From: Haliscomenobacter sp033763495
GTDB taxonomy: Bacteria > Bacteroidota > Bacteroidia > Chitinophagales > Saprospiraceae
Assembly (NCBI RefSeq): GCF_033763495.1
Contig: NZ_JANRKL010000035.1
Span: 62,001 to 126,000 of the forward strand
Reading direction: 5' to 3'
DNA: 64,000 nucleotides
How positions within the stretch are numbered: the first letter of the stretch is position 1; each line of letters starts with the position of its first letter. Position numbers and translations under genes: made by a program. This document shows positions 1 to 9,100 of this stretch, piece after piece. The notes under the pieces were generated by a model. That model was not told the DNA's origin. It worked only from the letters and a program-made list of their open reading frames with translations, and did not search any database.

Positions 1-420
1 CATTTTGTGAAAGCCTTCCTGGCCGCAGGCACCTGGATTGATGTGCAACAGGCCCAAAGTTGGGTCGGGCATCACCTTCAGGATATGGGAATGGCCACAG
101 ATGAAAAGACCGGGAGGGTCTGCACGCAAAATTTCCCGCACTCTCTGGTTGTACTTGCTCGGATAGCCGCCGATGTGGGTCATCAGCACGTCCAGACCTT
201 CACAAGTAAAGCGCAAATCTTCGGGATAACGCAGGCGAATGTCTTTGTCGTCGATGTTGCCAAACACTGCGCGGAAGGGACGAAAGGCTTCGAGCCGATC
301 GGCGATGCGGGGATCACCAATGTCGCCAGCGTGCCAGATTTCGTCGCATTCTTCGAAGTAATCGAAAATGGTTTCGTCAAGGAAACTATGGGTGTCGGAG
401 AGTAGGCCGATGCGGAGCAT
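1..420 (-). CDS. Metallophosphoesterase, YfcE/MJ0936 type (3' end outside window)
   Basis: Reading leftward from ATG at 420, 140 codons stay open to the window edge, so the C-terminus is missing. The metal-binding motifs of the calcineurin-like phosphoesterase fold appear in order: SDTHS near residue 8, AGDIGD near 32, GNID near 55 and GHSH near 110, followed by NPGAC. This is the compact YfcE/MJ0936 arrangement of small cytoplasmic phosphodiesterases. The physiological substrate cannot be told from sequence. It stands alone, divergent from the AT-rich gene at 566. The family assignment is firm and the substrate is unknown. Confidence 0.9.
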   Translation of the reverse strand, partial: MLRIGLLSDTHSFLDETIFDYFEECDEIWHAGDIGDPRIADRLEAFRPFRAVFGNIDDKDIRLRYPEDLRFTCEGLDVLMTHIGGYPSKYNQRVREILRADPPGLFICGHSHILKVMPDPTLGLLHINPGACGQEGFHKM

Positions 421-565
421 GAGAAAATTGTTTGTTTGATAAAGAAAAAAATTTGTAAAATAAAAAATAACCAACATCTTTGTATAGCTAATAGTGACTT
501 AGAACTTGATTCTTTGCTAAGTGTTAAAAAAAGAAAATTAATGTTTCCAATACTAATTCAACATT

Positions 566-1696
566 ATGCAGAAGCCTCATTTTCGCTCCCACTTTGATGA
601 TTTAATTAGGAAGGATAAAGTTAATCAAGCTATGCAAGACTTAACTACTACTTTGATATATCTTAACAAATCAAATGATCTTGGTGATAAAACCTCAGGA
701 ATTCTCCAGGATTTTATAGACGAATTAATATTGCATCAATCATCTTTAAATTCAAATGACAGAGGGCATCGCCTTTCTACAATTAGCGATGAAGAGTTCA
801 GAATAACAAAATCTAAATACACAGGGAGGTTTCAACAACTTTTAAATGAATTTTTAAATAATAATAACATTGTTGAATTAATTAAACAAGAAGACGTTGA
901 TGCTTTTTTAGATGAAGCGAAAAAAAAACTTGATAAAAAGAACAAACGTAAGTCTAAAAAAAGAAAGCAAATTGTTTATTATTTACTCATTTTTATATCG
1001 ATTGCCATCTTTTTAATGATTTTTTATTTTAATTCATATAAAACTGTTGATTATGTTTTAGTAAGTGCAAATGGCTCAGGAACTAACGAAACGCCTTGGG
1101 TTAACAGTAGTATTCACGTAAAAAAACACGATCAAATAATTATTGAATCTTCTGGGCTAATAAATACGGCAGTGCATAGACTAATCGAAGCTGCTGAGGA
1201 CGATGTTTTGCCTAGAACCCCTTGGCATGGCTTTCAAGGATATGATGGCAATGGTGCAATTAGCAGGGATAATTCTAGGGAGGTTTTTAAACTTCACAGA
1301 AGAAACAAAGAAGCCCAACTTTTAATATCAATATCAAAAAAAGACCCGCATCTTGATTTCCGCTTCAAAGGCGAAGAATGGAAATACAATGAAAAAAACA
1401 TAATAAGTTCAACAAATGACGAAAAAGTCATAAATATTAATGCGATTGAGAGTGGCGATTTGTGGTTCACAATTAACGATGATTGGATTCCTGTTGAAAT
1501 CTTTATAGGCTCAGCTGGAGCCCCTAATTCGAAAGAAAAAAACGCAAAACTGCTTTATCCAGATGACTCCTTGTATATTAAAAAATTTGAATACATAAAT
1601 GAAAAACAGTACAGAAACCTATGGTTTGATGATAATATTGGAGCACTATTGTTAAAAATAACAGTACATCGAAAAGTGCTGTTTTTTCTTCCCTAA
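566..1696 (+). CDS. Membrane protein: EAD11-like N-terminus, one TM helix, LecA-like exterior
   Basis: A 376-residue protein of unknown function. Residues ~5-110 resemble the alpha-helical effector-associated domain seen in the STAND protein at 10362: a short segment LIRKDKVNQAMQDL, then a helix ending LLNEFL. A lysine-rich stretch leads to a hydrophobic helix at ~136-156, so the N-terminus should be cytoplasmic (positive-inside rule). The exterior part (~160-330) contains a GDLWFTINDDW segment reminiscent of LecA/PA-IL-like sugar-binding domains; that match is by eye and tentative. The gene is much richer in A+T than its neighbours, which suggests horizontal acquisition. It ends in FFLP with no further domain. 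The reading frame is certainly coding; the function is inferred only from domain layout. Confidence 0.75.
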   Translation: MQKPHFRSHFDDLIRKDKVNQAMQDLTTTLIYLNKSNDLGDKTSGILQDFIDELILHQSSLNSNDRGHRLSTISDEEFRITKSKYTGRFQQLLNEFLNNNNIVELIKQEDVDAFLDEAKKKLDKKNKRKSKKRKQIVYYLLIFISIAIFLMIFYFNSYKTVDYVLVSANGSGTNETPWVNSSIHVKKHDQIIIESSGLINTAVHRLIEAAEDDVLPRTPWHGFQGYDGNGAISRDNSREVFKLHRRNKEAQLLISISKKDPHLDFRFKGEEWKYNEKNIISSTNDEKVININAIESGDLWFTINDDWIPVEIFIGSAGAPNSKEKNAKLLYPDDSLYIKKFEYINEKQYRNLWFDDNIGALLLKITVHRKVLFFLP

Positions 1697-1785
1697 AGGA
1701 AAGAAAAAAATAAAAAAGGGTGGCCAGAATGGCGGTTGTGGCGCTAGGTTTAGTGCTTCTTTGAGGTTTGGTAGGCTAATCGTTA

Positions 1786-2748
1786 CTAATAAGTCATTAC
1801 CACGAGCTTCCCAAATTGCCCACCCACTTCCATTCGTTTAAATGCCTGCGCCCCTTCTTCCAATGGCAGCACCTGATCTACAATGGAAATCAACTGATGC
1901 TGACTGACAAAATCCAACATTTGTCCAAACTCATCAGCGGTGCCCATGGTCGTGCCCAGTACCTCCAACTGTTTCCAGAACAAAATCTGCGGACTAAAAT
2001 TGGGCACCACACCAATCGTGCCCCCATACGAAACTACCCGGGCACCCGACTTGCACAATTTGAGCAAGGTGCCAAAACCTTCACCACCTGCGCCATCAAT
2101 CACGATGTCAAAGCCGCCCGCAGCTTCCAGTTGTTTGTTCCAATCGGGCGTTTTGTAGTTTGCCCCACCCTTAGCACCCAAGGCAATGGCCTGGGCAATT
2201 TTTTCATCCGAACTGGAATTGACCCACACTTCGGCACCTACTGCTTTCGCAAATTGAAGTGCGAACAGGGCAACTCCTCCGCCAATACCCGTAATCAAAA
2301 CCTTGTCTCGCGCCTGGCAGTGCCCTTTGGTAAACAATGCCCGGTAAGCCGTTAAGCCAGCCAATGGCAAAGCCGCCGCTTCCGCCCAACTCAAGTGCGC
2401 TGGTTTTGGGAACACATGACTGGCAGGCACAGCAATTTTTTCTGCCAGGGTTCCATTGCGTGGCAAGCCCAGAATTTCGAAACTTTTGCCTTGAAAACGT
2501 GGATCATTGCCCCAATTCAGCGCCGGATAAATGACAACTTCTTTTCCTTCACAAGTACCAGCACCATCTGAACCTAGGATGATTGGAAAACGGATGTTCG
2601 AATATTTGCCTTGAGTGACAAATACATCACGGTGGTTGAGTGCGGCAGCTTTGAGGTCCACAATGACTTCTCCTTCGGCAGGGATGGGATCGGCAGTTGC
2701 TTGATAAACAGGGAGCGAGTTGGCTTCAATAAGGACAAGTGCTTTCAC
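1786..2748 (-). CDS. Zinc-type alcohol dehydrogenase / quinone oxidoreductase-like protein (MDR)
   Basis: A 320-residue medium-chain dehydrogenase/reductase. The GroES-like N-terminal half contains ALNHRD (~38) and GSDGAGTC (~60). The nucleotide-binding Rossmann half has GIGGGVALFALQFAKAVGAEV at ~155-175, the usual dinucleotide pocket. The four structural-zinc cysteines of classical alcohol dehydrogenases are absent, which points to the quinone oxidoreductase or enoyl reductase branch that uses NAD(P)H. It is a single gene with no obvious pathway partner nearby. The family call is secure; the substrate is unknown. Confidence 0.9.
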   Translation of the reverse strand: MKALVLIEANSLPVYQATADPIPAEGEVIVDLKAAALNHRDVFVTQGKYSNIRFPIILGSDGAGTCEGKEVVIYPALNWGNDPRFQGKSFEILGLPRNGTLAEKIAVPASHVFPKPAHLSWAEAAALPLAGLTAYRALFTKGHCQARDKVLITGIGGGVALFALQFAKAVGAEVWVNSSSDEKIAQAIALGAKGGANYKTPDWNKQLEAAGGFDIVIDGAGGEGFGTLLKLCKSGARVVSYGGTIGVVPNFSPQILFWKQLEVLGTTMGTADEFGQMLDFVSQHQLISIVDQVLPLEEGAQAFKRMEVGGQFGKLVVMTY

Positions 2749-2802
2749 GAGTTGGCGTTTTTATTTGCAGAACAAATAATGCGTTTGCTTGTTGGCAAGC
2801 TT

Positions 2803-2833
2803 TTGTAAACTTCCTCAAAAATGCTTATTTTTG
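2803..2833 (+). promoter_or_regulatory. Bacteroidota-type promoter for the Uma2 gene
   Basis: TTG at 2803-2805, a 20-bp spacer and TATTTTTG at 2826-2833 match the Bacteroidota primary sigma pattern TTG-N17-20-TAnnTTTG. A transcript starting near 2840 would have a leader of about 24 nt before the ATG at 2864. Confidence 0.55.
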
Positions 2834-2863
2834 TCAAAAGAAGCATAGAAAATAAAAAATTGC

Positions 2864-3418
2864 ATGGCAGTCCAGGTTCAAAAGCGCTTGTTTACGGTGG
2901 AGGAATACCACAAGATGGCGGAGGTTGGTATCTTGCCTGAGCGAGGTGTAGAATTAATCAATGGTGAAATTATTGAAATGAGTCCGATTGGGAGTAAACA
3001 TGCCAAAATTGTCAAGAAATTAAACAATCTGCTGAACAAATTATTGGGTGATCACTTCATTATCAGTGTGCAGGACCCGATTGTTGCCAGCGATTTGTCT
3101 GAGCCGGAACCTGATGTTGCTGTGCTCAAATACCGCAGCGATTTTTATGAGAATGAATTGCCAAAAGGAGAGGATGTTTTGTTGGCCATCGAAGTGGCAG
3201 ACACCACTCTAAGTTATGACAGCAAGGTAAAATTACCTATTTATGCCGCCAGTGGTATCCCAGAATGTTGGATCATCAATTTGGCCAAACAAGAAATTCA
3301 AGTGTATTGGGAAACAACTGGAGTGGACTATCGTTTTCGCGAAAAAGTTCAACTCGAGGACTCCATCCAAGCTAAAAATGTTCCCTTAACCCTGACTTTA
3401 GCAGAAATTTTTCATTAG
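2864..3418 (+). CDS. Uma2-family (DUF820) restriction-endonuclease-fold protein
   Basis: A 184-residue Uma2/DUF820 protein of usual length. It opens with the typical FTVEEYHKMAEVGIL segment, then GERGVELINGEI-like residues. The PD-(D/E)xK core follows: SEPEPDVAV near 85-93 and AIEVADTT near 110, with lysines in DSKVKLP just after. Uma2 proteins are common in many copies in cyanobacteria and Bacteroidota, and their biological role is poorly known; nuclease activity is predicted from the fold. It is preceded by a good promoter and transcribed alone or with the kinase gene 46 bp downstream. Confidence 0.88.
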   Translation: MAVQVQKRLFTVEEYHKMAEVGILPERGVELINGEIIEMSPIGSKHAKIVKKLNNLLNKLLGDHFIISVQDPIVASDLSEPEPDVAVLKYRSDFYENELPKGEDVLLAIEVADTTLSYDSKVKLPIYAASGIPECWIINLAKQEIQVYWETTGVDYRFREKVQLEDSIQAKNVPLTLTLAEIFH

Positions 3419-3464
3419 GCACTGAAGAAATCTTCCTACTTTGTTAGCGAAAATCCGCTAAGCA

Positions 3465-4532
3465 ATGACCAACATCAGACTGGACGCAGCCGGCGAACCC
3501 AGAGTAGGAGAGGAGCTCCCTTTGGATGCGCTCAATGCCTATTTGCAGGCACAAATTCCCTATTTTGGAGCGATTCAAGAAGTAGGTCAATTCGGTGGCG
3601 GGTATTCCAATTTAACCTATTTGCTAAAAACGGAAAATCAATCCTTTGTCCTTCGCCGTCCACCCTTTGGTGCCAAAGACATCAAAAAAGGGCACGACAT
3701 GGCCCGGGAATACCACATCCTGAGCACTTTGAGCCAGGCCGGTTACACCAAAGTACCACAAACCATCCTTTGTTGTGAAGATGAAAATATCCTCGGCTGC
3801 CCTTTTTACCTGATGGAAAAGGTGGAAGGGGTGATTTTGCGGGGAAAAATGGGGCATAAGCTGGACATTCCCGCCGAACAAATGCGGCAATTGTCCTACT
3901 CCCTGATCGACGCCTTGGTGGAATTGCACCAGATTGACATTCAAGAAACGGGTTTGGTGCAAATTGGCAAACCGGAAGGGTACATACAACGCCAGGTGGA
4001 AGGCTGGAGCAAACGTTACGAAGCCGCGCAAACCGACGAGATTCCACAGATGTTGGAATTGGCCAACTGGTTGCAACAGCACTTACCCGCTGAAGGCCGC
4101 CCCAGCCTCATCCACAATGACTTCAAATACGACAACGCCATTCTGCATCCAGATACCCTGGAGATCATTGCCCTGCTGGATTGGGAAATGAGCACCGTGG
4201 GTGATCCACTGATGGACCTGGGTACCTGCCTTTCTTACTGGTGTGAGGCGAATGATAGCGACTTTGAAAAATCCTTCAATGTTTCCTGGCTGCCCGGAAA
4301 CCTGACTCGACAAGAAATCGCCGCCTATTACGAGTACAAAAGTGGCCTGGATACTTCAAATATCCTGTACTTCTACGTTTTTGGCTTGTTCAAAAACGCC
4401 GTAATCATGCAGCAAATCTATAGTCGCTACAAGAAGGGATATACGAAGGATGAACGGTTTGCTATGCTGATTTGGGGAGTGCAGGAACTGGCGAAGAAAG
4501 CAATCATTGCTATAGGAAAAGGAAAATTGTAA
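3465..4532 (+). CDS. APH-family kinase, LvaA / ACAD10-11 kinase-domain type
   Basis: A 355-residue aminoglycoside-phosphotransferase-fold kinase. An N-terminal lobe with GGYSNLTY and VLRRPP leads to the catalytic loop HNDFKYDN (~217-224) and the metal-binding DWE (~238), both intact. The NLTYLL/FVLRRPP features and the downstream acyl-CoA dehydrogenase match the kinase half of mammalian ACAD10/ACAD11 and bacterial LvaA, which phosphorylate 4-hydroxyacyl-CoA so that the phosphate can be eliminated. The substrate here is inferred from that context. The dehydrogenase gene follows in the same direction after a 113-bp palindrome. Confidence 0.85.
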   Translation: MTNIRLDAAGEPRVGEELPLDALNAYLQAQIPYFGAIQEVGQFGGGYSNLTYLLKTENQSFVLRRPPFGAKDIKKGHDMAREYHILSTLSQAGYTKVPQTILCCEDENILGCPFYLMEKVEGVILRGKMGHKLDIPAEQMRQLSYSLIDALVELHQIDIQETGLVQIGKPEGYIQRQVEGWSKRYEAAQTDEIPQMLELANWLQQHLPAEGRPSLIHNDFKYDNAILHPDTLEIIALLDWEMSTVGDPLMDLGTCLSYWCEANDSDFEKSFNVSWLPGNLTRQEIAAYYEYKSGLDTSNILYFYVFGLFKNAVIMQQIYSRYKKGYTKDERFAMLIWGVQELAKKAIIAIGKGKL

Positions 4533-4550
4533 ACAATAATTGATAAAATG

Positions 4551-4663
4551 CTGAGGTGCCTCTTCAGTGTCTTGGGATTCTTAGGTGGTGAAAAAACAAA
4601 ACCTGCGGAGCAGGTCAATATTTTACCACCTAAGAATCCCAAGGCACTGAAGAAACACCTCAG
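4551..4663. repeat. 113-bp palindromic repeat, family A copy 1
   Basis: Left arm 4551-4595 and right arm 4619-4663 are imperfect inverted repeats containing CTTAGGTGGTGAAAA and its complement. A second small hairpin, ACCTGC-GGA-GCAGGT at 4601-4615, lies in the centre. A sequence-related copy in the opposite orientation is at 15164-15280. It lies between two co-directional and functionally linked genes and ends 20 bp before the dehydrogenase start codon. Confidence 0.85.
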
Positions 4664-4683
4664 GGAAGCAGCTGCCCTACATT

Positions 4684-5880
4684 ATGCTAACCGAACTCAT
4701 CAAAACCGATCGCATCAAAAAACTTCTCCCCGCCATCCACACCTTCATGGCCGAGGAGGTTTTTCCCCATGACTTGCAATGGCTCAAATTGTCCTGGGCA
4801 GATCTTCAACCTACCCTGAATGCCCTGCGCGACAAAGTCAAAGCCAATGGCTGGTGGTTGCCCTGCTTCGCCCCCCATTACGGTGGCCTGGGACTGAGTC
4901 TGTTGGAGCACGCTTTTATTGCCGAAGCAGTAGGTGGCTCTCCCTTTGGCTATTACCTCTTCAACTGCCAGGCACCCGATATTGGCAACATGGAGCTGCT
5001 ACACTTAGCGGGTACTGCTGCCCAGAAAGAACAGTTTTTGACGCCCCTTGCGGCTGGTGAAACCCGCAGCTGTTTTGCCATGACCGAGCCGGAATTTGCA
5101 GGAAGCAATCCCGTGCGCATGGGCACCACTGCCGTACGTGAAGGCGATGAATACCTGATCAATGGGCACAAGTGGTTCACCACAGCCTTTGACGGCTCAA
5201 CCTTTACCATCGTGATGGCGGTAACTGATCCCGAGGCTGCGCCCCACCAAAGGGCTAGTATGATTCTGGTGCCAACCAATACCCCCGGCCTGCAATTCAT
5301 CCGCAACATCTCCATCATGGGACACTCTGGTTCGGGCTGGATGAGCCACTCGGAGATTCGTTTTGAAAACGTAAGGGTGTCAGTCGAAAACCTGATCGGC
5401 ACCGAAGGCAGTGGCTTCACGCTCGCCCAAGCACGCCTGGGCCCTGGCCGCATCCACCATTGCATGCGCTGGATGGGCATTTGTGAACGCGCTTTTGCGC
5501 AAATGTGCCGCTACGCTGCCACCCGCGAAATTGAAGACGGGGTGATGTTGGGTGAAAAACAAATGGTGCAACAGATGATCGCGGAAAGCCGTGCGGAAAT
5601 TGACGCGGCTAAATTGATGGTGCTCAGCACCGCCTTGCTGATGGAAAAGGCGGGCCAAAAGGCAGCGGCGGAACAAGTGTCTGCCATCAAGTTTTTTACA
5701 GCCAAGGTGCTGAGCGATGTGCTGGATCGGGCGATTCAGGTGCATGGCGGATTGGGGATTACTGACGATACCATTTTGGCCTTTTATTACCGGGAGGAAC
5801 GGGCGGCAAGGATTTACGATGGGACGGATGAGACCCATAAGGCTTCGCTGGCGAGGAGGATTTTGAAGAAATACCGATGA
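4684..5880 (+). CDS. Acyl-CoA dehydrogenase, ACAD10/11-like
   Basis: A 398-residue FAD-dependent acyl-CoA dehydrogenase of normal length. The flavin-contact segment CFAMTEPEFAGSNP is near 130-145, WFTTAFDG near 165, and the C-terminal catalytic region reads RIYDGTDETHKASLARRIL, close to the DGPDEVH of ACAD11. With the upstream kinase it resembles a split form of the mammalian kinase-dehydrogenase fusion, or bacterial LvaA/LvaC, which convert 4-hydroxyacyl-CoA to an enoyl-CoA through a phosphorylated intermediate. The pathway role is inferred; the enzyme family is clear. Base composition matches the kinase gene. Confidence 0.93.
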   Translation: MLTELIKTDRIKKLLPAIHTFMAEEVFPHDLQWLKLSWADLQPTLNALRDKVKANGWWLPCFAPHYGGLGLSLLEHAFIAEAVGGSPFGYYLFNCQAPDIGNMELLHLAGTAAQKEQFLTPLAAGETRSCFAMTEPEFAGSNPVRMGTTAVREGDEYLINGHKWFTTAFDGSTFTIVMAVTDPEAAPHQRASMILVPTNTPGLQFIRNISIMGHSGSGWMSHSEIRFENVRVSVENLIGTEGSGFTLAQARLGPGRIHHCMRWMGICERAFAQMCRYAATREIEDGVMLGEKQMVQQMIAESRAEIDAAKLMVLSTALLMEKAGQKAAAEQVSAIKFFTAKVLSDVLDRAIQVHGGLGITDDTILAFYYREERAARIYDGTDETHKASLARRILKKYR

Positions 5881-5883
5881 TAT

Positions 5884-6078
5884 TATAGCACCTCGCCTTT
5901 GGCGAAGTACTACATCTTTTTAGCCACAAATGACACAAATTTTCACAAATTATGATAGCCAAAGCGACATTTTATTAGCACAAAGGATACAAACGAAGTT
6001 TGTGACCCAATTTGTGAAAATTTGTGTCATTTGTGGCTAAATCTTTAAAAAACACTCCGCCGGAGGTGGAGTACTATA
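5884..6078. repeat. Nested palindromic element with perfect 32-bp inner arms (family B, copy 1)
   Basis: Arms at 5920-5951 and 6009-6040 (starting TTAGCCACAAATGACACAAA) are perfect 32-bp inverted repeats. Less perfect outer arms (TATAGCACCTCGCC and GGTGGAGTACTATA) flank them. The loop contains CCAAAGCGACA, which is also present at the left edge of the related element at 9970-10233. There is no coding sequence in this gap. Confidence 0.85.
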
Positions 6079-6124
6079 CTTAAACAAATGCCCTAAATCA
6101 TGTCTTTGCCAAAATCTGCCAAAT

Positions 6125-9100
6125 ATGACATCCAAACTCTACACTTTTTCCCTTGCCCTGCTCGGTTTGGCCTGGTTTGCCTTGATGCCTAAAGCACTTA
6201 AACCAAAGGTCACACCAACTACTACGACCGAATTTCGCCTCGTCCAAGACGAAGCCCTCGGCACCATATCCGTTTTTACCGCCAAAGGCAAAACCCCTGT
6301 TTTGACCCAAAATGCCAAAGCCGATTTCCGCCCTTTTTTACACCCCATCATCGCTCCAGATGGCAATGGTGTTTTGACGGAATACAGCCCCGGCCACCAC
6401 AAGCACCAAACCGGCATTTATTGGGGTTTCACCCGGGTCAATGGGCGGGATTATTTTCACCACCCCGAAGGAGATTATTGGCGGCGCGTTTCGGCTACGG
6501 TCATCAAAGCCAAGGGGCCGGAGGTAAAATGGGAAACCGAGTACGACCTTTTGGATGAAAAAGGCAATACCGTGCTGACCGAAACCCAAACCTGGACCAT
6601 GCGGGAGCAAGACGGCAAATACCTCCTGGACTTGGAATGGGCGGGTGAAGCCCAAACCGACATCACGATTGGCAAGTACGATTACGGCGGCTTGTTTGTG
6701 CGCATGCCCTGGAAAGAAGGCATCAAAGGTGAAGTGATCAATGCCGCCCGCCAACGCAATGAAAAAGCCGAAGGCCAACGCGCTGGCTGGGTCGATGTAG
6801 GCATGCAAATCGAAGGGCGGAACGATTGGGCGCATATTGCCATTTTGGATCATCCCGAAAACAAAGGTTTCCCTCAACACTGGCGGGTAGATGGGCAATT
6901 GGGCATTGGCCCGGCCCGGGCACGTACCGCCGATTGGCAAATCCCCAAAGGCAAAGTGGAAGTCATCAAATACCAATTGGTTGTCTATACGGGTACGCTC
7001 AACGATGTGACAATGAACAGCATCTGGAGTGCATTCAGCGGCCAGGATATGATGTATTCATTATGGGGTATTGCACAAGCGGAAGGCCGCGACGCCAAGT
7101 TTTTAAGCCCTGATGAAGCCGTTAAGGCGATGACCCTCAAGGAAGGTTTTAAAGCAAACACCTGGGCTTCCGAACCCATGATCACCCAACCCATGGCCTT
7201 TTGTTGGGACGACCGTGGCCGACTCTGGGTGGCCGAAAACCGGGATTACGAATCGCGTGGTTATGGCTTTTCCAAAGCAGGCAATAGCCGCATTTTGATC
7301 CTGGAAGACACCGATCACGATGGGGTGGCCGATTCCAAAAAAGTATTTTTAGAAGGCATTGCCTTTCCAGCGGCCATCGCCGTAGGCTTCGATGGCCTGT
7401 TTTTGGGCGCACCACCCAACCTGCTTTTTGTACCCGACAAAAACCACGACGACCAGGCCGATATGGACAACATCGAAGTGCGCCTAACTGGCTGGGGCAT
7501 CCGCGATCGGCACGAGACCTTGAACAGTTTGCATTGGGGACCGGATGGTTGGTTGTACGGTTGTCAGGGTTTTGCAACGCCCTCCAAAGTGCGTAAACCT
7601 GTGGGCAAAGGCCGCATTTACAAACACAACGATCCTTTTCCCGAAGACATCCTCAACGCAGAAGGTGTGGACATCAACGGCGGCGTGTGGCGCTACCATC
7701 CGACTAAGGATAAATTTGAAGTAGTGGCTCACGGCTTCAGCAATCCCTGGGGCATCGATTACGACGCCAAGGGGCAGTTGTTCATCAGTGCCTGCGTCAT
7801 CCCGCACCTGTGGCACATCATCCCTGGGGGTGTTTACCATCGCCAGGGCGGACAACATTTTAACCCTTATTTGTACAGCGACATTCGCACCATTGCCGAG
7901 CACAGTCACCGTTCCGCGCATGGGGGCGCCAGGGTGTACCAATCCGACGCCTTTCCGGAGGAACATCGGGGGCGAATTTTTATGGCCAATATCCATGAAC
8001 ATGCGGTTTTGTCGGATATTTTGGAACCCAAAGGCTCAGGTTTTGTGGGCAAACACGGCGACGATCTACTGATGGCCAACAATGCCCAATGGGTGGGCTT
8101 CAGCATGGAAGTTGGCCCCGATGGCGGCTTGTACGTGCTGGATTGGCACGATGCCGATATTTGTGGCAAAGAGGTGCTGAATGGCGAAACCGGGCGGGTG
8201 TTCCGAATCATGCCGACTGCTTCATTGGCCCAAAACTGGGAAGGACGTTACGGGGATTTGAGCAAATTGTCGGATGTACAATTGGTGGAATTGCAAAAAA
8301 GCCCCAGCGATTGGCATTCCCGCCGGGCCAGATTGATTTTACAAGGAAGGGCAAGCAAAATGGCACTGGACAAAACGGCTGTCGCCAACCTGCAAAACAT
8401 TTTTCAAAGCCATGCGAATGCAGACTACCGACTCCGCGCCCTGTGGAGTTTGCATACAACGGGCAACCTGAGTGCTGCGCTACTGCTCAACTCCCTCAGC
8501 GACGCTGATCCCCATATTCGCGCCTGGGCCATTCAGCTCTTGTGTGAAGACCAAGTGCCTTCCACTGCGGCCCTGGATAAATTTGTAGCCCTGGCCATAG
8601 CAGACCCTTCGCCCGTAGTGAGGCTCTACCTGGCTTCGGCCATGCAGCGCCTCGACAAGGAATCTGCCTGGAAAATTGCCGAACAATTGGTCAAACACGG
8701 TGAAGACCAGGCCGACCACAACTTGCCCAAAATGATCTGGTTTGGCCTCGAACCACTGGTGAAAGCCAATCCCAATCGGGCGTTGGCACTGGCGGCCCAA
8801 TCTGAAATTCCCTTGATCTCCCGCTACGTAGCCCGGCGCATCGTGGATGCCAATGCACCCGAGCTGCTGGTCAGTGCCCTGGAAAAGAACCCCAAACAGA
8901 AATTGAATCTGCTGGAAGGCATGCGCGACGGTCTGGAAGGTAGAACCGACCTGAAAGCGCCCGGCAATTGGGCGGCACTGTACGCCAAATTGCGCCAGGC
9001 CAAAGGCCCTACCCAAGACCTGGCCACTCAAATTGCCCAACGCTTCGGGGATACCGAGGCCAGCCAAAAGGCCCTGGTTACCCTCAAAAACAAAAATGCG

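Noticed and set aside
4551..4663. Palindrome read as a plain terminator between kinase and dehydrogenase
   Set aside because: Length, central hairpin and a second copy elsewhere make a repeat element more likely, though it may attenuate transcription.
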